A DNA stretch of 64,000 bases from Marinobacterium nitratireducens (GCF_014645375.1 NZ_BMLT01000015.1:19283-83282), one strand, 5' to 3'; shown: positions 9,173 to 17,799, counted from the stretch's first letter. Numbers and translations are program-made. The notes: generated from the sequence alone by a model not told the origin.

Positions 9173-9201
9173 ATACTAGTAACGCTTTACGTGAACGTCA
9201 A
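9173..9201 (-). promoter_or_regulatory. Sigma-70-type promoter with embedded palindrome upstream of the oxidoreductase
   Basis: On the minus strand TTGACG (9196-9201) and TAGTAT (9173-9178) are exactly 17 bases apart. The -35 box and the start of the spacer form a palindrome: TTTACGT-GA-ACGTCAA on the plus strand, 9186-9201, 7-base arms with one mismatch. This resembles operators described for LiuR-type MerR regulators of branched-chain amino-acid catabolism, which is inference here. Transcription would start near 9166, giving a leader of about 330 bases. That leader contains the hairpin GCGCCGA / TCGGCGC and two tiny reading frames (9126-9143 and 8927-9037). Confidence 0.6.
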
Positions 9202-9469
9202 TAAGGTTTTTCTATCAGCCTATACGCGTATTAAAGGTCGGCACAGCAAACTGAATGAAAATAATGTTATTTTCAAGACGACGTAAAAACTAACTGAAAT
9301 AACAATACGATACTGACGCAGGACCAAAATCCGCAGTTCGGCAGAGGCTATCTTCTGTAAATCTGCTCATCTTAAACGCAATATTGTCAGATAAGTCCAA
9401 CGCGGACAGACCAGCGCCGCCAGAGGGCGGCAGCGACAGTCCATCGAAAATCGCGCAGCGGCGGCGCCA

Positions 9470-10828
9470 TCAGACGCCGATGCGGGCGAGCAGGCGGCCA
9501 ACCTCCTGCTTCACATTGGCGACCAGTTCCGCTTCGTCCAGATTGCGGATACTGCCGTTGTCCACCACCGGCTTGCCCTGCACGAAGCTGTATTTGACAT
9601 CCACCGGCTCGCCGCAGAGCAGCGGCGCGTACAGCGGGCTGTGGACACCGGAGAAGCGCGGACGCTCGATATCATAGAGCACGATGTCCGCCGCTTTGCC
9701 GACGCCGATTTCGCCGGTGCCCTTCAGACCCAACAATTGTGCGCCGTTGCGGCTGGCCCAGTGAATCGCCATATCCGCCGTGGTCGCCTGCGGATTCCGG
9801 CTGGCCGCACGATGTATCAACCAGGCGAGATTCGCTTCCTGAATCATCGAGCCGGACTCGGCCGAAGCCGAGCCGTCGACACCCAGGGTGATACTGATGC
9901 CGGAGTCCTGCATCGCAATGGCCGGTGCGATGCCGCTGGCCAGGCGGCAGTTGGACGTCGGACAGTGGGCGATACCTGTGCCGGTTTCCGCGAGCAGTTT
10001 TACCGCATGCTCATCGGACCAGACCAGGTGTGCGAACCAGACGTCCTCGCCCAGCCAGTCGCAGTGCGCGGCATAGTCGATGGCGCTCATGCCGTACTTT
10101 TTCCGTGCCTGGATCTCGTCGAACTCGACCTCGAGCAGATGCGAGTGCAGTTTCAGACCGTGCTGGCGCGCGTAGTCGGCACAGGCGCGCAAATCTTCCG
10201 GCGTCGATGAATGCACAAGGCTCGTGGGTGCCACCACCAGCTTGCGCATCGCCATGTCACCATCCTGGTGATAGCGCTGGCGAGACCTGTCCATCCGTTC
10301 GATTACCTGCCCCAGGCTTTCCGGTTCAATGTTGGAGGATTTCATGCCCTGGTGAGAACCCCGGGTGGTGGTGCTGCCGCGGCACAGCACCAGGCGGATA
10401 CCAAGATCGTCGGCGGCCTGCCAGACCGCATCTTCCACTTCGGTGCTGGAGTGCGCATGGTACAGATAATGATGGTCTGCACAGGTGGTGGCGCCCGAAC
10501 GCAGCAGCTCGTAAAGGCCGAGCTTGGCCGCATGGTACATCAGGTCCGGCGTAATGCTGGGCCAGAAACGGAAGGGTACCGACACCAGCCAGTCGTCGAG
10601 GCCGTGATTCAGCCCTTCAGGCACCCCTTTCAGCACCGACTGTGCCAGATGATGGTGCGTATTGACCATTCCCGGCCAGGCGACGCAGCCGCTGGCATCA
10701 ACCGGGATTTCGTCCGGCGCCGGCTGCAGACCGCTGCCGATCTCGGTGATCAACCCCGCGCGTATGCGGATGTCTGAAGTACCCGGGACGTCAAAAACCG
10801 CACGGGCGTTCTGTATCAGGTAATGCAT
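9470..10828 (-). CDS. 8-oxoguanine deaminase-like amidohydrolase (TrzN/AtzA/GuaD superfamily)
   Basis: A 452-residue cytosolic metal-dependent hydrolase. The zinc-site motifs are in the right order: NTHHH (residues 56-60), HSH (228-230), H267 in WFAHLV, and D318 in LGVDGSAS. The segments ADHHYLY (residues 117-123), CRGS (149-152) and CPTSNCRLASGI match the 8-oxoguanine deaminase branch as I know it, whose members convert 8-oxoguanine to urate and ammonium. Isocytosine or other heterocyclic substrates remain possible. ATG 10828 is the start. Divergent from it, across about 0.9 kb, lie a flavoprotein and an ABC importer that may bring in the substrate. Confidence 0.8.
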   Translation of the reverse strand: MHYLIQNARAVFDVPGTSDIRIRAGLITEIGSGLQPAPDEIPVDASGCVAWPGMVNTHHHLAQSVLKGVPEGLNHGLDDWLVSVPFRFWPSITPDLMYHAAKLGLYELLRSGATTCADHHYLYHAHSSTEVEDAVWQAADDLGIRLVLCRGSTTTRGSHQGMKSSNIEPESLGQVIERMDRSRQRYHQDGDMAMRKLVVAPTSLVHSSTPEDLRACADYARQHGLKLHSHLLEVEFDEIQARKKYGMSAIDYAAHCDWLGEDVWFAHLVWSDEHAVKLLAETGTGIAHCPTSNCRLASGIAPAIAMQDSGISITLGVDGSASAESGSMIQEANLAWLIHRAASRNPQATTADMAIHWASRNGAQLLGLKGTGEIGVGKAADIVLYDIERPRFSGVHSPLYAPLLCGEPVDVKYSFVQGKPVVDNGSIRNLDEAELVANVKQEVGRLLARIGV

Positions 10829-11746
10829 CGATGCTCCTCTCGTTCCCGAAGCATCCGACGCCTGCCGCTGTCGAGCGAGCGAAGGACGGATGCTCCCAAT
10901 CGGCAGACCAGGCCATTAGACCGGCGTGTCTGCAAGAGCAATGTCCCGGATGGATGGCTGAGCGCCATTCGGTTCCTGACCGCTTCTACTCTTTTACTAA
11001 TGATAACGTGGATATGAACCCGATCCCGGCCAGGACCCGGTAAATGACCATTGCGCGCTTCTTTCAATGCAGATCAATGCAAAATACGCTCCAACCTACC
11101 CTGCTACGATGTGGCGGCTGCCGCAGCCTCTCAGTCAAGCTGCGAACAACACCCCGCTGAACTCGGCGGGTTCCGGCGCATGCCACGGCCTGGCGCATAC
11201 TGTCTATCAGTTTTGGGGCCGCCGAAGCACGACTGCACCATTTCTGCACACGCGACAAGGCCGGTCCGAATCGGGAAGAACCAGTACAAGCCGCGTCAGA
11301 CCAGCGTCTCCGAGGCAAAATCCACCCCATGGCACAGCCGTTGCTAAACCGATAACAGATACCGTTTCGGCGGTATTCCCTCCATGAGTAGAAGCTGTCA
11401 GAACCTTTTGGGTTTCGGTCATTGCTCACGGGGCCGGCAGCATTTCGCACAGCGAATGCCGGCAGTTCGTGACTGACCGCCAGGCTTATCAGCAATAGCT
11501 CTCCACTGTCATCACGCCTGCCACAACTGCCGTAGAAAAGAGTCAACGCCCCGCGGATACGTGGCGTCAACTGATTGTTTTCTGAGCGGAGAGGGGACGG
11601 CAACTGTGCCGTCCGGAGAATGGATTCTTGCCCTCAGATCGAAAGCCTGGAACAGGCGGAGCCGTTACGGATCGTGCGTTTCAGGATGACTGGCATCATC
11701 GGCTGCGACGGGTCACCGGCAGCCAGTTTCGATTCTGGGAGAGACC
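10829..11746. other. 0.9-kb divergent intergenic region without a convincing gene
   Basis: No frame here has a ribosome site, a recognisable family or sustained codon bias. Open frames up to about 180 codons exist on both strands but have mixed composition and look fortuitous. The region separates the deaminase (left) from the flavoprotein/ABC operon (right), so promoters for both must lie in it. A short AT-richer patch around 10985-11010 could belong to the deaminase promoter. No tRNA or known RNA motif was found. Confidence 0.5.
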
Positions 11747-12439
11747 ATGAAAAGCGCAAACATCGCCATCGTTGTCGACTCGCGTTACGGCACCACCCTG
11801 GCACTGGCGAAGGCCATTGCCGACGGCGCCAAACGACAGGGAGCTGAAGTCCGCCTGCTGCGGGTGGATATCAACGAGCCCGAATTCAGTGTGGATACCG
11901 GGCGCGACGACTTTGTTGCCGCGCAACAGGAGTATCGCCGACTGCCCCGCGCCGTCAATGACGATCTGGTCTGGGCCGACGGCATTGTCTGGGGTTCACC
12001 GACCCGTTATGGACTGATGAGCACCCCACTGCGTGCCTTTATCGACGAAGCCGCGCCCCTTTGGCGCCAGGGCGCACTGATCGGCAAGGTGGGCGCCGTC
12101 TTCACCTCCACAGGCGGCATGCACTCCGGTAATGAAATGACGCTGATGTCGCTGCTGCTGCCTTTCCTGCAGCACGGCATGGTCATCTGCGGCGTGCCCC
12201 ACAGCGAGCCGGCCCTGATCAAGACCCGCAAGGGCGGATCGCCCTACGGCGCATCTGCGGTAACCGGGTTCGACGGAACCCTGCCGGTCGATGACCACGA
12301 ACTGGCCATCGCCACAACACTGGGCGCCCGGGTTGCCCGCTTGGCGGCACAGATTGAAGCGGAACCGGCATCGGTCGATGTCGCCGCCGCGTCGGCCGGC
12401 ATTCAGGCATCCACCCCGGCTGAACTTACCGGCAGCTGA
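11747..12439 (+). CDS. WrbA-like flavodoxin-fold NAD(P)H:quinone oxidoreductase
   Basis: A 230-residue cytosolic flavoprotein. The N-terminus IAIVVDSRYGTTLALAKAI is a flavodoxin-type FMN phosphate-binding loop. GSPTRYGLMST near residue 84 and FTSTGGMHSGNE near 125 are the WrbA/NQO signature segments. WrbA is about 200 residues, and the extra length here is an Ala-rich C-terminal tail. A GGGAGA box precedes the ATG. It is the first gene of a run with a substrate-binding protein, ATPase and permease downstream. A redox step on the imported compound, or quinone-linked protection, is inference. Confidence 0.82.
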   Translation: MKSANIAIVVDSRYGTTLALAKAIADGAKRQGAEVRLLRVDINEPEFSVDTGRDDFVAAQQEYRRLPRAVNDDLVWADGIVWGSPTRYGLMSTPLRAFIDEAAPLWRQGALIGKVGAVFTSTGGMHSGNEMTLMSLLLPFLQHGMVICGVPHSEPALIKTRKGGSPYGASAVTGFDGTLPVDDHELAIATTLGARVARLAAQIEAEPASVDVAAASAGIQASTPAELTGS

Positions 12440-12499
12440 TACTGCCGGTATCCACCAGAACCAAGAATGAAACCATCCAATAACCGGAGCTATAAAAAA

Positions 12500-13504
12500 A
12501 TGAAGCTGAAAAAAGTGATGATAGCCGCCGCCGCAATGACCAGCCTGGCCTCGATGACGACCTCGGTCAGCGCCAAGGATCTGGAAAAGGTTGTTTTTGG
12601 AACCAACTGGTTCGCTCAGGCGGAACATGGTGGCTTCTACCAAGCGAAAGCCACCGGCATCTATGAAGAACATGGCCTCGATGTCGAGATCAAGATGGGG
12701 GGGCCCCAGGTCAATGGCATGCAGCTGCTGGTTGCCGGTCGTATCGATATGCTGATGGGGTACCCGATGGCCAGCGTCAAGGCCGTCTCGGAAGGACTGC
12801 CGGTGGTGACGGTTGCCGGTCTTTTCCAGAAAGATCCGCAGGCCATCATTGCGCACCCGCATATCACGTCGCTGCAGGAAATCGCCGACAATAAAATGCC
12901 GGTTTATATCGGCACCTCGGCCCATAACAGCTACTACCCCTGGCTGAAGTCCAAGTATGGTTTCAGCGATGAAATGTCGCGCCCCTACACCTTCAGCGTC
13001 GCGCCCTTCCTGACAGACACCGGTGTCGCACAGCAGGGTTATGTGACCTCGGAGCCCTTTGCCATAGAAAAAGGCGGCGTTACGCCCTCGGTCTTTCTGA
13101 TGGCCGATTTTGGCTACCCCCCGTACGCCGAAACGATCGAAACCACGCACAAAATGGCCGAAAAGGATCCCGACCTCATCAAGCGCTTCGTACAGGCGAC
13201 GCTGGAAGGCTGGGTGAGCTACTTCGACGACCCGGCACCGGGCAACAAGCTGATCAAGGAAGCCAATCCGGAAATGACCGACGAACAGATCGCATTCAGC
13301 ATCGAGACACTGAAAAAGTACCGCATGCTCGATGGCGGCGATGCGGAAAATGGCGGTATTGGCGTCATGACGGATGAACGCTGGAACACACTGTACGAAC
13401 TGATGAAAGCGGAAGGCCTGCTGCAGAAGGACGTGAACATCAAGGACGTCTATTCGCTCGATTTTCTGCCTGAGCAGCCGGTGCTGCTGCAGCGGGACAG
13501 CTGA
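12500..13504 (+). CDS. ABC transporter periplasmic binding protein (NMT1/THI5-like)
   Basis: A 334-residue exported solute-binding protein. The ATG at 12500 gives a classical signal peptide (MKLKKVMIAAAAMTS ... SVSA, cleavage about residue 25) and has GGAG upstream. An in-phase ATG 33 bases earlier lacks a ribosome site. The mature protein starts VVFGTNWFAQAEHGGFYQA, the typical opening of NMT1/THI5-like proteins. These bind pyrimidine precursors, sulfonates, riboflavin or other heterocycles. With a purine-type deaminase nearby, a nucleobase-like ligand is a reasonable guess, not a demonstrated one. Confidence 0.88.
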   Translation: MKLKKVMIAAAAMTSLASMTTSVSAKDLEKVVFGTNWFAQAEHGGFYQAKATGIYEEHGLDVEIKMGGPQVNGMQLLVAGRIDMLMGYPMASVKAVSEGLPVVTVAGLFQKDPQAIIAHPHITSLQEIADNKMPVYIGTSAHNSYYPWLKSKYGFSDEMSRPYTFSVAPFLTDTGVAQQGYVTSEPFAIEKGGVTPSVFLMADFGYPPYAETIETTHKMAEKDPDLIKRFVQATLEGWVSYFDDPAPGNKLIKEANPEMTDEQIAFSIETLKKYRMLDGGDAENGGIGVMTDERWNTLYELMKAEGLLQKDVNIKDVYSLDFLPEQPVLLQRDS

Positions 13505-13527
13505 TATCTGACAAGTAGAAGAACTAA

Positions 13528-13551
13528 GGGTGCAGTCCCGGGACTGCACCC
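13528..13551. promoter_or_regulatory. Perfect 24-bp palindrome between binding protein and ATPase
   Basis: GGGTGCAGTCCC is followed immediately by its exact reverse complement. It lies 24 bases after the binding-protein stop and 20 bases before the ATPase start, with no T-run. As RNA it would form a strong hairpin that could stabilise the upstream message or reduce read-through, giving more binding protein than ATPase. As DNA it could be an operator. Confidence 0.5.
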
Positions 13552-13571
13552 TCCTGCACAGGAGAGACATT

Positions 13572-14429
13572 ATGTCCGCCCTAAAACTTGTTCCGGAATC
13601 CGTGGAAAACCCGCCCGTCACCAACGGACCCAAAACGCGCAGCGCCCGGCCCGTCATTCAGGCCCGGCATGTGGATAAGATCTATGCCAATGGCACCGTC
13701 GCGCTGCAGGATGCAACGCTGGATGTTAGACAGGGAGAGTTTATCAGCCTGCTGGGACCATCCGGCTGCGGCAAAAGTACCCTGCTGCGCATCATGGCCG
13801 GACTTGGCGATGTCAGCGCCGGCTGCGTCAAATGGTGGGAACAGGACTACGACGTGGTCGGTTCCAAAGGCCGCAAGCTGGCCTTCGTATTCCAGAATGC
13901 GACCCTGATGCCCTGGGCGCGGGTGCGCGCCAATGTGCGACTGCCGCTGGATCTGCAAAAGGCTGCCGGCGAACACGCCGAGCGACGGATCGACACCGCG
14001 CTGGAAATGGTCGGGCTGAGCCAGTTCGGCGGCGCCTATCCGCGGGAACTGTCCGGCGGCATGCAGATGCGGGCCTCCATCGCCCGCGCCCTGGTGACAG
14101 AGCCGGATCTGATGCTGATGGACGAGCCCTTCGGCGCCCTGGACGAGATGACCCGCAACAAGCTGAATGACGATATTCTCAGGCTCTGGCAGGCCAATGG
14201 CTGGACCATCGTCTTCGTGACCCACAGCGTGTATGAAGCCGTCTATCTGTCGAGCCGGGTAGTGGTGATGGGCGCACGGCCGGGCCGGATAGTGGAAGAG
14301 ATCGACATCGACGAACCCTTCCCCCGCGGCCCCGACTTCCGCGTGTCGCAGCGTTTTGCCGACTACTGCCGCCAGGTATCGGAATCGCTGGAAAAGGCCA
14401 GCAGCATGGGACAGGAGGCCGCATCATGA
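13572..14429 (+). CDS. ABC transporter ATP-binding protein (nitrate/sulfonate/taurine type)
   Basis: A 285-residue cytosolic ATPase subunit. Walker A GPSGCGKST, signature LSGGMQMR, Walker B LMLMDEPFGALDE and the switch histidine in VFVTHSV are all intact, so it should be functional. A 30-residue N-terminal extension precedes the ABC core. The ATG at 13572 has AGGAGAG at ideal spacing. In-phase frame before it runs into the palindrome. It overlaps the permease gene by four bases (ATGA), indicating translational coupling. Confidence 0.92.
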   Translation: MSALKLVPESVENPPVTNGPKTRSARPVIQARHVDKIYANGTVALQDATLDVRQGEFISLLGPSGCGKSTLLRIMAGLGDVSAGCVKWWEQDYDVVGSKGRKLAFVFQNATLMPWARVRANVRLPLDLQKAAGEHAERRIDTALEMVGLSQFGGAYPRELSGGMQMRASIARALVTEPDLMLMDEPFGALDEMTRNKLNDDILRLWQANGWTIVFVTHSVYEAVYLSSRVVVMGARPGRIVEEIDIDEPFPRGPDFRVSQRFADYCRQVSESLEKASSMGQEAAS

Positions 14430-15229
14430 ACGCTCCCCTTATCCGTAACGAACGTTTCGTGCAGATCGCCGCGCCAATTAGCGTCGGCCTTTTATTTCTG
14501 CTGATCTGGGAAATCGCTGTGCGGGCTACCGGGGTCGCGCCCTATGTGCTGCCGGGTCCGCTGACGATATTCTCGGCGTTGCAGGAAAACTGGCTGGATC
14601 TGCTCAATGCCCTGCTGACGACGCTCAAGGTCACCTTCCTGGCGTTTGCGATTGCCGTGCTACTGGGCGTGGCCTGTTCGCTGCTGTTTATCCAGAGCAA
14701 ATGGATCGAGATGAGTCTCTTCCCCTATGCGATCCTGATGCAGGTCACCCCGATAGTGGCGATCGCGCCGCTGATTATCATCTGGATCGACGACACCACC
14801 TGGTCACTGACGGTGTGCGCGGTGATCATGGCCATCTTTCCGGTCATTTCCAATACCACGCTGGGGCTGCGCAGTGTCGATCCGAACCTGCTCAACATGT
14901 TCCGCATGTACCGGGCGGGCCGCTGGCAGCAGCTTGTGCGTCTGCGCATTCCGGGCGCACTGCCCTACTTCTTCGGCGGGCTTCGCATCAGTTCGGGCCT
15001 GGCGCTGATCGGAGCGGTGGTGGCCGAGTTCGTCGCAGGCACCGGCGGTGCAAAAGCAGGGCTTGCCTACATGATCCTGCAGTCCAGCTACAGCCTGCAG
15101 ATTCCGAAGATGTTTGCGGCGCTGATGCTGATTACCGTTACCGGCGTGCTGCTGTTCACCCTGATGGTGTGGTTATCCAACCTGGCGCTGCGCAACTGGC
15201 ACGAAAGCGCAATGAAGACGGAAAACTAA
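14426..15229 (+). CDS. ABC transporter permease (BPD_transp_1, SsuC/TauC/ThiX-like)
   Basis: A 267-residue inner-membrane permease with about six helices. The cytoplasmic coupling loop near residue 165-185 (MYRAGRWQQLVRLRIPGALP) is the EAA-type loop that docks the ATPase. Length and topology match permeases of the nitrate/sulfonate/pyrimidine group. It completes the binding protein, ATPase, permease set, and only one permease is present, so it is expected to act as a homodimer. The gene ends 58 bases before the convergent trmL stop. Confidence 0.9.
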   Translation: MNAPLIRNERFVQIAAPISVGLLFLLIWEIAVRATGVAPYVLPGPLTIFSALQENWLDLLNALLTTLKVTFLAFAIAVLLGVACSLLFIQSKWIEMSLFPYAILMQVTPIVAIAPLIIIWIDDTTWSLTVCAVIMAIFPVISNTTLGLRSVDPNLLNMFRMYRAGRWQQLVRLRIPGALPYFFGGLRISSGLALIGAVVAEFVAGTGGAKAGLAYMILQSSYSLQIPKMFAALMLITVTGVLLFTLMVWLSNLALRNWHESAMKTEN

Positions 15230-15287
15230 TTCGCGCCACGTCTGGACAGTCGCTGACGGCGACTGTCCCGTCAAGCTTACCGGGGCC

Positions 15288-15752
15288 TCAGGCGCCGTCA
15301 CCGAAGCCGAGCTGGCGCCAGGCCTCGTACACCACCACGGCGCAGCAGTTCGACAGGTTCAGGCTGCGGCTGCCAGACTTCATCGGCAGCCTGAGTCGCT
15401 GACCGGCCGGCAACGGGTCGAGCACGCCGCCCGGCAGCCCCCGGGTTTCGGGACCGAACAGCAGCACGTCGCCGGCGGCGAATTCGGCCTCGCTGTAACA
15501 GCGGCTGCCCTTGGTCGTCAGCGCCCAGACATGCGCCGGCTGCAGCGCCCGTACGCAGCTGTCGAGATCGGCCCAGCGTTGCACCGCGGCGAATTCGTGG
15601 TAATCCAGCCCGGCGCGGCGCAGTTTCCTGTCGTCGAAATCAAACCCCAGTGGCTCGATCAGATGCAGGCTGAAACCGGTATTGGCGCACAGGCGAATGA
15701 TATTGCCGGTGTTGGGCGGGATTTCCGGCTGGTACAGGACGACGTTGAGCAT
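15288..15752 (-). CDS. trmL: tRNA (cytidine(34)-2'-O)-methyltransferase TrmL
   Basis: A 154-residue SPOUT-fold methyltransferase that 2'-O-methylates the wobble base of certain leucine tRNAs. [18 protein letters not shown] is the family opening, [11 protein letters not shown] is motif 2, and [16 protein letters not shown] is the C-terminal trefoil-knot cofactor segment. ATG 15752 gives the family length. The in-phase extension to 15866 reads through a repeat and is rejected. It stands alone, convergent with the ABC permease. Confidence 0.93.
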   Translation of the reverse strand: MLNVVLYQPEIPPNTGNIIRLCANTGFSLHLIEPLGFDFDDRKLRRAGLDYHEFAAVQRWADLDSCVRALQPAHVWALTTKGSRCYSEAEFAAGDVLLFGPETRGLPGGVLDPLPAGQRLRLPMKSGSRSLNLSNCCAVVVYEAWRQLGFGDGA

Positions 15753-15914
15753 TGCTGGCACGATTAGCTTGATTGGCGAAAGCCGATTAGTGTGCCGGAA
15801 ACAGGCGCCTCCCGCCATGGTGCGGTTCGCTGGCATGCGCTCCTGCAATGCCAGTCTTTCCGCCATCCCTGGCGGTCACTCCGTTCACCGGCACCCTGCA
15901 ATCGATCCGACCTT

Positions 15915-16000
15915 GTAGGGCGCCCTGAGCGCAGCGAACGGCGCCGGTTTACTTCGGTAATATTTTCACGGCACGTTTCGCTGCGCTCAAGGTGCCCTAC
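15915..16000. repeat. Dispersed palindrome, GTAGGGCGCC variant
   Basis: The ends GTAGGGCGCCCTGAGCGCAG and CTGCGCTCAAGGTGCCCTAC are imperfect inverted repeats in the 440-bp gap between trmL and the luxR-type gene. Confidence 0.7.
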
Positions 16001-16030
16001 ATTTTGATAACACCCTGATTCTCCAAACCT

Positions 16031-16063
16031 GTAGGGTGCTGGTGAGTGCAACGAACCGCACCG
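16031..16063. repeat. Half copy of the GTAGGGTGC repeat
   Basis: GTAGGGTGCTGGTGAGTG followed by CAACGAACCGCACC matches only the left arm of the family. The right arm is missing. Confidence 0.6.
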
Positions 16064-16106
16064 TATGCCCGAGGGCCGGGTGTTCGGATACAGGCCAAGG
16101 GGATTC

Positions 16107-16190
16107 GTGAGGCGTTAAGCGTGAGGCGTAAGGGCTGCCAGCATTTCGCTCCTACGTCCTTACGTCCTTACGTCCTTACCTCCTCACGCA
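16107..16190. repeat. Short unit repeats (GTGAGGC / CCTTACGT)
   Basis: The left part has four degenerate 7-mers (GTGAGGC, GTTAAGC, GTGAGGC, GTAAGGG). The right part has CCTTACGT-type 8-mers in tandem, ending TCCTCACGC. The two parts are roughly inverted relative to each other. The block ends a few bases before the luxR-type gene stop. Confidence 0.6.
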
Positions 16191-16191
16191 A

Positions 16192-17010
16192 TCACAACGG
16201 TGCCAGTGTCGCGAGGTGATCGAGAAAGCGCGCGAACAGCTCGGACTGGGTCGAGGTGTTGAAACGTGCGTGCATGTTTCTGCGATGCACCTTGACGGTA
16301 CCGGTACTGATATGAAGTTCGGCGGCGATGGCATCGGTGGAAAAGCCGCGCAGCACCAGGCCTGCGATCTGCTGCTCGCGGGCCGTGAGCACGCCGCAGC
16401 CGAACGAGTCCAGCGCCCGGGCCAGGGGGCCGCCGGCCCGGGGCTGGCGCAGGTAACTGGCCGAATGCACCAGCCAGAACTGCTTCACCAGCGCCTCGAC
16501 AATCGGGAACAGGGCCTGCAGGGCCTGACGCTCGGCACGGGTCACGGAGCCGAGTTCCGGGCCACGTCCGATCGACACCGTGAAGGCGGTGCCGGGCTCC
16601 GGATAGACGAACAGGTCGACCTCGTCGCAAAGGTTGAACTCCCGGTAGCAGTTGCGATAGTAGTCGCTCTGCTCGAAACAGTCCGGCGCTATATCCGACA
16701 GCCGCTGCACACCGGGACGGATGCCGCGGCCAACGGCATTGAACACCGGGTCCAGCATATAGGCTTCGCTGAGGTAGCGCTGCATCGCCGGGCTGCGCTC
16801 GTCCTCGCTCTCGGAAAACAGCACGATGGGGCGTTCCTGCTCGCGGAATACCGCGACCAGCATGGTGTCGCAGTGCACCAGGCGCCCCAGCACCTGCGCC
16901 AGCCGGCGCGGGAAACCGGGCTGACGAATATGATCGATCAGCTCGGCGACTTCCTGCTGCCAGCCGATGAAGGCCGCCGACTCGATGCCCGGTACCGGCA
17001 TGACCGACAC
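16192..17010 (-). CDS. LuxR-family (helix-turn-helix) transcriptional regulator
   Basis: A 272-residue regulator. The last 65 residues are a GerE/LuxR DNA-binding domain (LTAREQQIAGLVLRGFSTD ... ISTGTVKVHRRN). The N-terminal 200 residues match no sensor domain I can name and lack the receiver aspartate pattern, so it is not an obvious response regulator. ATG 17010 lies three bases after the stop of the amidotransferase gene, so the two are cotranscribed. It may regulate the adjacent polyamine transport genes, but that rests on position only. Confidence 0.85.
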   Translation of the reverse strand: MSVMPVPGIESAAFIGWQQEVAELIDHIRQPGFPRRLAQVLGRLVHCDTMLVAVFREQERPIVLFSESEDERSPAMQRYLSEAYMLDPVFNAVGRGIRPGVQRLSDIAPDCFEQSDYYRNCYREFNLCDEVDLFVYPEPGTAFTVSIGRGPELGSVTRAERQALQALFPIVEALVKQFWLVHSASYLRQPRAGGPLARALDSFGCGVLTAREQQIAGLVLRGFSTDAIAAELHISTGTVKVHRRNMHARFNTSTQSELFARFLDHLATLAPL

Positions 17011-17013
17011 GGC

Positions 17014-17760
17014 TCAGAACCCCGCCGCCGACGCGGCAGACTCGTCCAGACCGCGCAGAAAAGCCACCAGCCGCGGCGCCACCCGCCCCGAATCGCTCGC
17101 CGCCCCCGGGGACTGCAGACCGGCGAGGGCCTCGTCCACGCGCTGCGGCGTGATCGGACTGCCCCTGCGCAGCTCAAGCAGCGCCGCGGTGTAGTCGATA
17201 CTGAACTCCGGATGCGCCTGCAACGTCAGAATGCTGTCGCCGTACTGCAAGCCGGCGTAGGGGCAGAAATCCGACGAGGCGAAGACCCGGGCACCGGCCG
17301 GCTTTTCGACCACCTGGTCCTGATGCAGAGCGTTGAGCGTCAGCCGACCGCCGCGATTGCCAAGACCGTTGCCCTCGCCTACCAGCTGATAGGCGTGCAG
17401 ACCGACACCCCAGCCGCGGCTCGACTTCTCGACCCGCCCGCCCAGCGCCTCGGCGACGATCTGGTGGCCGAAGCAGATGCCGACCAGCGGGCGGCGCGCC
17501 TGCCACAGCTCGACGATGAAGTCCTTGAGCCGTCGCATCCAGGGCAGGTCCTCGTAAACACCATGGCGCGAGCCGGTGATCACCCAGCTGTCGCAGTCGC
17601 CGGGCGATTGCGGAAAAACGTCGTCGACGACGCGGAATACCTCGAAGTCGAGCGTTTCATCGACGGCGCCGAGATGACGCACGAAAAGATCCGAATAGCT
17701 GCCGTAGGCGGCCTTCATCTCTTCAGGACTGGTGCCGGTTTCGAGAATACCTATTTTCAT
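17014..17760 (-). CDS. Class I glutamine amidotransferase
   Basis: A 248-residue GATase-1 protein hydrolysing an amide or gamma-glutamyl bond. The nucleophile is C96 in GICFGHQ, and the His-Glu pair is in LQAHPEFS. The N-terminus KIGILETGTSPEEM and ITGSRHGVYED resemble the stand-alone GMP-synthase-like amidotransferases rather than PuuD/SpuA gamma-Glu-GABA hydrolases. ATG 17760 is favoured over an earlier in-phase start at 17781. It is followed immediately by the LuxR-type gene. The polyamine setting makes a gamma-glutamyl intermediate an attractive but unproven substrate. Confidence 0.85.
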   Translation of the reverse strand: MKIGILETGTSPEEMKAAYGSYSDLFVRHLGAVDETLDFEVFRVVDDVFPQSPGDCDSWVITGSRHGVYEDLPWMRRLKDFIVELWQARRPLVGICFGHQIVAEALGGRVEKSSRGWGVGLHAYQLVGEGNGLGNRGGRLTLNALHQDQVVEKPAGARVFASSDFCPYAGLQYGDSILTLQAHPEFSIDYTAALLELRRGSPITPQRVDEALAGLQSPGAASDSGRVAPRLVAFLRGLDESAASAAGF

Positions 17761-17799
17761 GTCATTACCTATTTCAACCACGAAAGCATGGAAGTACCC

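Noticed and set aside
11064..11603. A 179-codon minus-strand frame in the deaminase/flavoprotein gap
   Set aside because: No ribosome site, odd composition and no recognisable domain. It is kept only as part of a gene-free region.
17014..17760. Naming the amidotransferase puuD or spuA
   Set aside because: Its N-terminal and active-site context resembles stand-alone GMP-synthase-like amidotransferases rather than gamma-Glu-GABA hydrolases.
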